A stretch of DNA of 8,141 nucleotides from an uncultured Collinsella sp. (lineage in GTDB: Bacteria; Actinomycetota; Coriobacteriia; Coriobacteriales; Coriobacteriaceae): the NCBI GenBank assembly GCA_900757265.1, contig CAAENW010000160.1, positions 1 to 8,141 on the forward strand, given 5' to 3'. Below the pieces are notes generated by a model that ran no database searches, was not told the origin of the DNA, and worked only from the letters and a program-made list of their open reading frames with translations. Positions within the stretch are counted from its first letter, which is position 1. Each line of letters begins with the position of its first letter. The position numbers were made by a program, and so were the translations under genes. This document shows, piece by piece, positions 4,940 through 8,141 of this stretch.

Positions 4940-7015
4940 ATGAGATTCTCGATTATTAGCGAGATCCCCGGCAGGACCCGTCTTCAATTGGCGGGTCCTG
5001 TGCCAGAGAGCGATCTCGATGCACTTCTTAAGCTTGGCGGCGACATCGACGGCGTGCACAAGGTGCGCGTCTACGGCCGCATCGGCCAGATGGCGCTCGA
5101 ATACGATGAGCCGCGCCGCGCGAGCGTGCTGGCCGCCGTCGGTGCGCTCGACGCTCAGGCCATTGCCGACGCAAAGACGGGTTACGTGATGCAGCTTGAG
5201 CCGCGCAAGCACAAACTCGTTATGGACCTAGCGACACTCGTCGGTGCCCATTACGCGCGTCGCTGGTTTTTGCCCACGCCCCTGCGTGCGGTGTTTGTCG
5301 TAGCCGGTTACATGACCTTTTTGCGCGCTGCCCTTCATGAGCTGGCGCAGCCGCGCCTGACCGTTCCCGTGCTCGACGCTTCGGCCATCGGCATTTCGTT
5401 CGTCAAACGTGATGTCGACACCGCAGGCCAGACGATGTTCCTGCTCAACGTGGGCGAGCTGCTCGAGGACTACACCCGCGCCATGAGCGAAAACGAGCTC
5501 ATCAACTCGCTGCTCGATGTGCCCGATAAGGCGCAAAAGGTCGTCGGCGACATCGAGGTAAGCGTTGCCGCCGCCGAGCTCGAGCCCGGCGACTTGGTGG
5601 CCGTGCGTACTGGCATGTCCATTTGCATCGACGGTGTTGTCGAGCAGGGGAGCGCTATGGTCAACCAGGCGACCCTGACCGGCGAGCCGCTGGCCGTCGA
5701 ACGCAGCGTGGGCGACGACGTGTTCGCCGGAACCGTCGTGGAAGACGGCAGCATCTTGGTGCGCGTGCGCGCCAATACGGCGCAAACCAAACTGCGCTCG
5801 ATCGTCTCGCTCGTGCAGACGGCCGACTCGCTCAAGTCCGAGGGCCAGTCGCACATGGAAGACCTCGCCAACAAGATCGTCCCGTGGAACTTCCTGCTCG
5901 CGGGCCTTGTCGCTCTCACCACGCGCAGCCTTATCAAGACCTCGGCGGCGCTGATGGTCGACTACTCGTGCGCACTCAAGCTCACGGGTTCCGTCGCCGT
6001 CATGACCGCCATGAGCGATGCCGCCAAGATGGGCGTCATGGTCAAGGGCGCGAAGTACTTTGAGTCGTTTGCCAAGGCCGACACCATTGTGTTTGATAAG
6101 ACCGGCACGCTGACCGAGGCGCAGCCGCGCCTGGCTTGTGTGCTGACGACCGACGGCTGGAGCGAGGACGAGGTCCTGCGCCTTTCTGCCTGCCTGGAGG
6201 AGCATTTCCCGCATCCTGTGGCGCGTGCCGTGGTCAACGCCGCCCGCGAGCGCGGGCTCGAGCACCGAGAGCGCCATGCCGCCGTCGAGTACATCGTGGC
6301 GCACGGCATCGCTTCGTCCATCGAGGGGCGTCGCGCGATTATCGGCTCGGCACACTTTGTGTTTGAAGACGAGAGCGCGCAGCTCGATTCCGACATTAAG
6401 GAGCGCATTGAGTCCCAGATGCAGGGCCTGTCGCCGCTGTATCTGGCGGTCGATGGAAAGGTCGTCGGCGTGCTCGGCATCGAAGATCCGCTCAAGGCCG
6501 GGGTCCGCGAGGCCATTGCCGACCTGCATGCGCTGGGCGTCAAGCACGTGGTCATGCTCACGGGTGACTCCGAGCGCACGGCCGAGCGCATCGCGCGCGA
6601 GGCGGGTGTCGACGAGTTTAAGGCCGAGCTGCTGCCCGAGGACAAATACGCGTATGTGGAGCGCATTAAGAGCGAGGGGCGCCACGTTGCCATGGTGGGC
6701 GACGGCGTCAACGACTCACCGGCGCTGGGCCTGGCCGACGTGGGCCTGGCCATGGGTGGCGGAAGCGACATCGCCAAGGAGGTCGCCGATATCATCCTGA
6801 CCGATACGGATCTTGCCGCGATCGTGCGCCTGCGCCGCATGAGTCAGGGCCTCGTTGATCGTCTGACGAGCTCCTACTCTAAGGTGATGCTCACCAATTC
6901 GGCGCTGTTGGCATTGGGTATTACCGGCGCGATTACCCCGCAGGCGTCGTCGCTGCTGCACAACGGCTCGACGATTGCCTACAGCCTGAGCAACGCGAAG
7001 GCTTACCTGCGTTAG
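4940..7015 (+). CDS. P1B-type heavy-metal ATPase (P1B-6/FezB-like candidate)
   Basis: 691 residues. Residues 1-70 resemble a ferredoxin-like HMA domain (GDIDGVHKVRVYGRIGQMAL) but lack the CxxC metal site; a basic IPGRTRL motif lies near residues 9-15. The pump core is intact: actuator TGE (247-249), phosphorylation site DKTGT (D386), the HP motif typical of P1B pumps (H425-P426) and hinge GDGVND (587-592). The membrane metal motif reads YSCALK (342-347), so the usual CPC/SPC proline is replaced by Ser while C344 is kept. The last helices end in LLHNGSTIAYSLSNAKAYL, typical of metal P-type ATPases. The ribosome site is weak (AGG at 4929-4931), so translation may be coupled to the small upstream gene. 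It probably moves Fe, Mn or Zn out of the cytoplasm, or into a compartment as FezB is thought to do. P1B class is certain; the subgroup comes from remembered motifs, and the metal is unknown. Confidence 0.93.
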   Translation: MRFSIISEIPGRTRLQLAGPVPESDLDALLKLGGDIDGVHKVRVYGRIGQMALEYDEPRRASVLAAVGALDAQAIADAKTGYVMQLEPRKHKLVMDLATLVGAHYARRWFLPTPLRAVFVVAGYMTFLRAALHELAQPRLTVPVLDASAIGISFVKRDVDTAGQTMFLLNVGELLEDYTRAMSENELINSLLDVPDKAQKVVGDIEVSVAAAELEPGDLVAVRTGMSICIDGVVEQGSAMVNQATLTGEPLAVERSVGDDVFAGTVVEDGSILVRVRANTAQTKLRSIVSLVQTADSLKSEGQSHMEDLANKIVPWNFLLAGLVALTTRSLIKTSAALMVDYSCALKLTGSVAVMTAMSDAAKMGVMVKGAKYFESFAKADTIVFDKTGTLTEAQPRLACVLTTDGWSEDEVLRLSACLEEHFPHPVARAVVNAARERGLEHRERHAAVEYIVAHGIASSIEGRRAIIGSAHFVFEDESAQLDSDIKERIESQMQGLSPLYLAVDGKVVGVLGIEDPLKAGVREAIADLHALGVKHVVMLTGDSERTAERIAREAGVDEFKAELLPEDKYAYVERIKSEGRHVAMVGDGVNDSPALGLADVGLAMGGGSDIAKEVADIILTDTDLAAIVRLRRMSQGLVDRLTSSYSKVMLTNSALLALGITGAITPQASSLLHNGSTIAYSLSNAKAYLR

Positions 7016-7034
7016 CGTTTTCGATTGAGTAAAT

Positions 7035-7087
7035 GGCCTGCCCCCTGGCGACACCGCAGCCGCCAGGGTGCAGGCCTTCTTTTGTTT
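7035..7087 (+). terminator. Strong intrinsic terminator after the P-type ATPase gene
   Basis: GGCCTGC (7035-7041) pairs with GCAGGCC (7070-7076), and CCCTGGCG (7043-7050) with CGCCAGGG (7061-7068). A single C/T mismatch separates the two blocks, and the loop has 10 nt. The stem runs straight into TTCTTTTGTTT (7077-7087). It ends the metal operon 19 nt after its stop codon. Confidence 0.9.
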
Positions 7088-7114
7088 GACGAGATGTTAG
7101 CTCGGATATATGCT
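7086..7114 (+). promoter_or_regulatory. Promoter of the toxin-antitoxin module
   Basis: TTGACG (7086-7091; 5/6) and TATGCT (7109-7114; 4/6) are 17 nt apart. The -35 box overlaps the end of the preceding terminator's T-run. Transcription would begin near 7121, inside the GCTAGC repeat, about 34 nt before the antitoxin start. Confidence 0.5.
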
Positions 7115-7116
7115 CG

Positions 7117-7133
7117 TGCTAGCAGAGCTAGCA
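7117..7133. promoter_or_regulatory. Inverted repeat TGCTAGC-AGA-GCTAGCA, likely antitoxin operator
   Basis: Perfect 7-base arms (7117-7123 and 7127-7133) flank AGA; each arm contains the self-complementary GCTAGC. The site covers the predicted start point right after the -10 box. Ribbon-helix-helix antitoxins usually bind short palindromes there to autorepress their operon. The site is clear; its link to the antitoxin is inferred. Confidence 0.55.
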
Positions 7134-7154
7134 AATGCTGAAGGTGAGGTTGAG

Positions 7155-7508
7155 ATGGCTACCGTTGGCAGCATGGCGCAGGTGAACGTTCGCGTGGATC
7201 GCCAGGTCAAGGACCATGCGGAGGAAGCGTTGCGGCTTTCGGGCGGGACACTGCCCGAGCTCATCAAAAAGGTGGTGGCCAAGGTCGCGCAGGGTGGCGG
7301 GCAGTGCGAGGAAGTGCTTGCGGCCGTCGACGACCGGCGGCAGACCGTCGCGCCCGATACTCCGTTCGCCGCATCATGGGCGGCGGCAGATCAGCTTTAC
7401 GCGGACCTGGGCATCGCTACGTCGCCCGTATCCGACGATCGCGGTTGGGAAACAATCTATTCCGAAGCCATGGACGAGCACTATCGCCAAAAGGGGATGA
7501 TCCTGTGA
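7155..7508 (+). CDS. RelB/DinJ-like ribbon-helix-helix antitoxin
   Basis: 117 residues from the ATG at 7155, chosen for the strong site AAGGTGAGG (7141-7149) 5 nt upstream. An earlier in-frame ATG at 7110 lies in the predicted promoter, and ATG 7173 has no ribosome site. Residues 8-14 (AQVNVRV) would be the DNA-contacting strand of a ribbon-helix-helix fold, followed by helices near 16-28 and 32-45, as in RelB/DinJ. The middle (about 46-95) has no clear fold. The C-terminus (97-117, GWETIYSEAMDEHYRQ) is amphipathic and probably neutralises the toxin encoded next. The toxin start overlaps this stop by 4 nt (GTGA), typical of translationally coupled modules. It should act as antitoxin and, with the toxin, repress its own promoter at 7086-7133. 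RelB-type antitoxins usually pair with RelE-fold toxins, so the PIN partner is notable. Confidence 0.8.
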   Translation: MATVGSMAQVNVRVDRQVKDHAEEALRLSGGTLPELIKKVVAKVAQGGGQCEEVLAAVDDRRQTVAPDTPFAASWAAADQLYADLGIATSPVSDDRGWETIYSEAMDEHYRQKGMIL

Positions 7509-8020
7509 GCGGGGCTCCCCTCAAAATAATGGTGGATGCCAACGTATGGGTTGATTCGTTTTGCGCCGACCATGCCGAGTCGCTTGCCGCACGCGCGTTT
7601 ATTGGGCAGGCGACGGAGGCGGGGGCATTGCTGTTCTTTCCGGTGCATATCGCCAAGGACGTACTGTATGTTGTACAGCACGAACTGAAGCGCAGCGTTC
7701 TTGCCAGCGGGGGAGCGCTCGGCGAGGCTTCTGCCCGCGCGATTGGCGATGCGGCGCTGGCGTTTGTTCGGAACATGACCGAAAACGCCACGGCCGTGGG
7801 TGCAGATGCGTCGGACCTTTGGCTGGCCGACAAATACTTAGCGCTCCATCGCGATTACGAGGACAACTTGGTACTCGCCGCATGCAAACGCGCCCAGGTT
7901 GATTACTTGGTGACCAACGATCGAAAACTGCTCGAACATGCCGATCTTGCAGCAAAGACACCTCGTCAAATGATGCCGATTCTTGCTTTGGCCGAACGTG
8001 GCGGCGCGGCTATCGGTTGA
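7505..8020 (+). CDS. PIN-domain ribonuclease toxin (VapC-like)
   Basis: 171 residues. The GTG at 7505 overlaps the antitoxin TGA, with AAGGGG (7491-7496) 8 nt upstream. The same frame is open back to 7304, but that part overlaps the antitoxin gene and has no independent support. PIN features are present: strand IMVDANVWVD with acidic D11, a possible second acid at E60 (VQHELK), the DYEDNLVLAACKR block with D117/D120, and the C-terminal YLVTNDRKLL block with D139. Together these would form the acidic Mg2+/Mn2+ pocket of a ribonuclease. At 171 residues it is longer than a typical VapC (about 130). The region 62-105 contains an Ala-rich stretch that may account for the extra length. Expected role: RNA-cleaving toxin held inactive by the upstream protein. 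The RNA target cannot be told from sequence. Confidence 0.85.
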   Translation: MSGAPLKIMVDANVWVDSFCADHAESLAARAFIGQATEAGALLFFPVHIAKDVLYVVQHELKRSVLASGGALGEASARAIGDAALAFVRNMTENATAVGADASDLWLADKYLALHRDYEDNLVLAACKRAQVDYLVTNDRKLLEHADLAAKTPRQMMPILALAERGGAAIG

Positions 8021-8032
8021 CGCGAGCTGTTT

Positions 8033-8069
8033 GCGGGCCTCTTGGACGACGATGCACCAAAGGGCCCGC
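8033..8069. terminator. Hairpin between convergent genes, possible bidirectional terminator
   Basis: Arms 8033-8045 (GCGGGCCTCTTGG) and 8057-8069 (CCAAAGGGCCCGC) form a 13-position stem with one C/A mismatch and one G:U pair, around an 11-nt loop. It lies 12 nt after the toxin stop and 9 nt beyond the stop of the gene entering from the right. Neither side has a good T-run, so termination may be inefficient or factor-assisted. Confidence 0.6.
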
Positions 8070-8078
8070 GTCTGCTAT

Positions 8079-8141
8079 TTACAAAAGCTCGGCCTTAATG
8101 GCGGGACTTTCTGCGAGCTGCTCGGCCGCCTTTTCGTCGGA
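8079..8141 (-). CDS. C-terminal end of an unidentified minus-strand gene
   Basis: Reading leftward from the window edge, 20 codons (SDEKAAEQLAESPAIKAELL) end in TAA at 8079-8081. The peptide is Ala/Glu-rich and helical in character, and the codon choice matches the neighbouring genes. The gene is convergent with the toxin gene, with a hairpin between them. The fragment is too short for a family to be named, and a chance reading frame cannot be excluded. Confidence 0.5.
   Translation of the reverse strand, partial: SDEKAAEQLAESPAIKAELL

Noticed and set aside
5228..6685. 485-codon minus-strand open frame opposite the P-type ATPase gene
   Set aside because: It is a long antisense frame of the kind high GC content produces. 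The sense strand holds all P-type ATPase motifs; the antisense product is rich in His/Arg/Gly and shows no domain.
7304..7504. Upstream extension of the PIN toxin frame to an ATG at 7304
   Set aside because: It overlaps the antitoxin gene for 200 nt in another frame. GTG 7505, with AAGGGG upstream and the GTGA stop-start overlap, gives a standard PIN N-terminus.
1..8141. tRNA/rRNA genes, CRISPR array, insertion sequence or prophage genes
   Set aside because: No repeat-spacer pattern, transposase or integrase motif, or tRNA-like cloverleaf was seen on either strand, and nearly all the sequence is accounted for by the listed genes.

Overview
The window looks like chromosomal DNA of a high-GC (roughly 60 %) gut actinobacterium of the class Coriobacteriia, most likely Collinsella or a close relative. 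The basis is codon use rich in GCC/CTG/GGC, the mix of genes, and a GGGACAGTCCC palindrome of a kind I associate with Collinsella intergenic regions. The assignment is an inference; no rRNA or other marker gene is present.

Layout. (1) 1-775, minus strand: the N-terminal 258 residues of an AraC-type regulator that runs off the left edge. (2) 776-895: a divergent control region with a good minus-strand sigma-70 promoter, a weak plus-strand promoter and two inverted repeats. (3) 896-4480, plus strand: two abutting genes for ABC half-transporters, each with fused membrane and ATPase domains and complete ATPase motifs. The set of one AraC regulator plus two such half-transporters matches the YbtA/YbtP/YbtQ (IrtAB-like) arrangement for ferric-siderophore uptake. 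(4) 4481-4675: a REP-like palindrome, a TTGACA promoter, a near-perfect 20-bp palindrome just downstream of it, and two leader hairpins. (5) 4676-7015: a two-gene operon of an 81-residue one-helix membrane protein (DUF6110/PacL/FezA-like) and a 691-residue P1B-type metal ATPase with a GRTR motif at its N-terminus and a proline-less YSCALK metal motif. A strong intrinsic terminator follows at 7035-7087. (6) 7086-8020: a toxin-antitoxin module with its own promoter and operator, a RelB/DinJ-like ribbon-helix-helix antitoxin and a PIN-domain toxin started at a GTG that overlaps the antitoxin stop. (7) 8021-8141: a hairpin between convergent genes and the last 20 codons of a minus-strand gene.

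How it fits together. The first half looks like regulated uptake of a metal-chelate or small amphipathic molecule. The second half is a membrane metal pump with a dedicated small partner. The small protein plus this ATPase type recalls two known systems: the ferrosome (fez) iron-storage organelle genes, and the mycobacterial PacL-CtpC metal-efflux platforms. The 20-bp palindrome at the operon's start carries half-sites like those of iron-responsive DtxR/IdeR regulators. The most interesting hypothesis is therefore an iron import locus beside an iron storage or detoxification locus in a gut actinobacterium. Sequence alone does not fix the metal, the transport direction or organelle formation.
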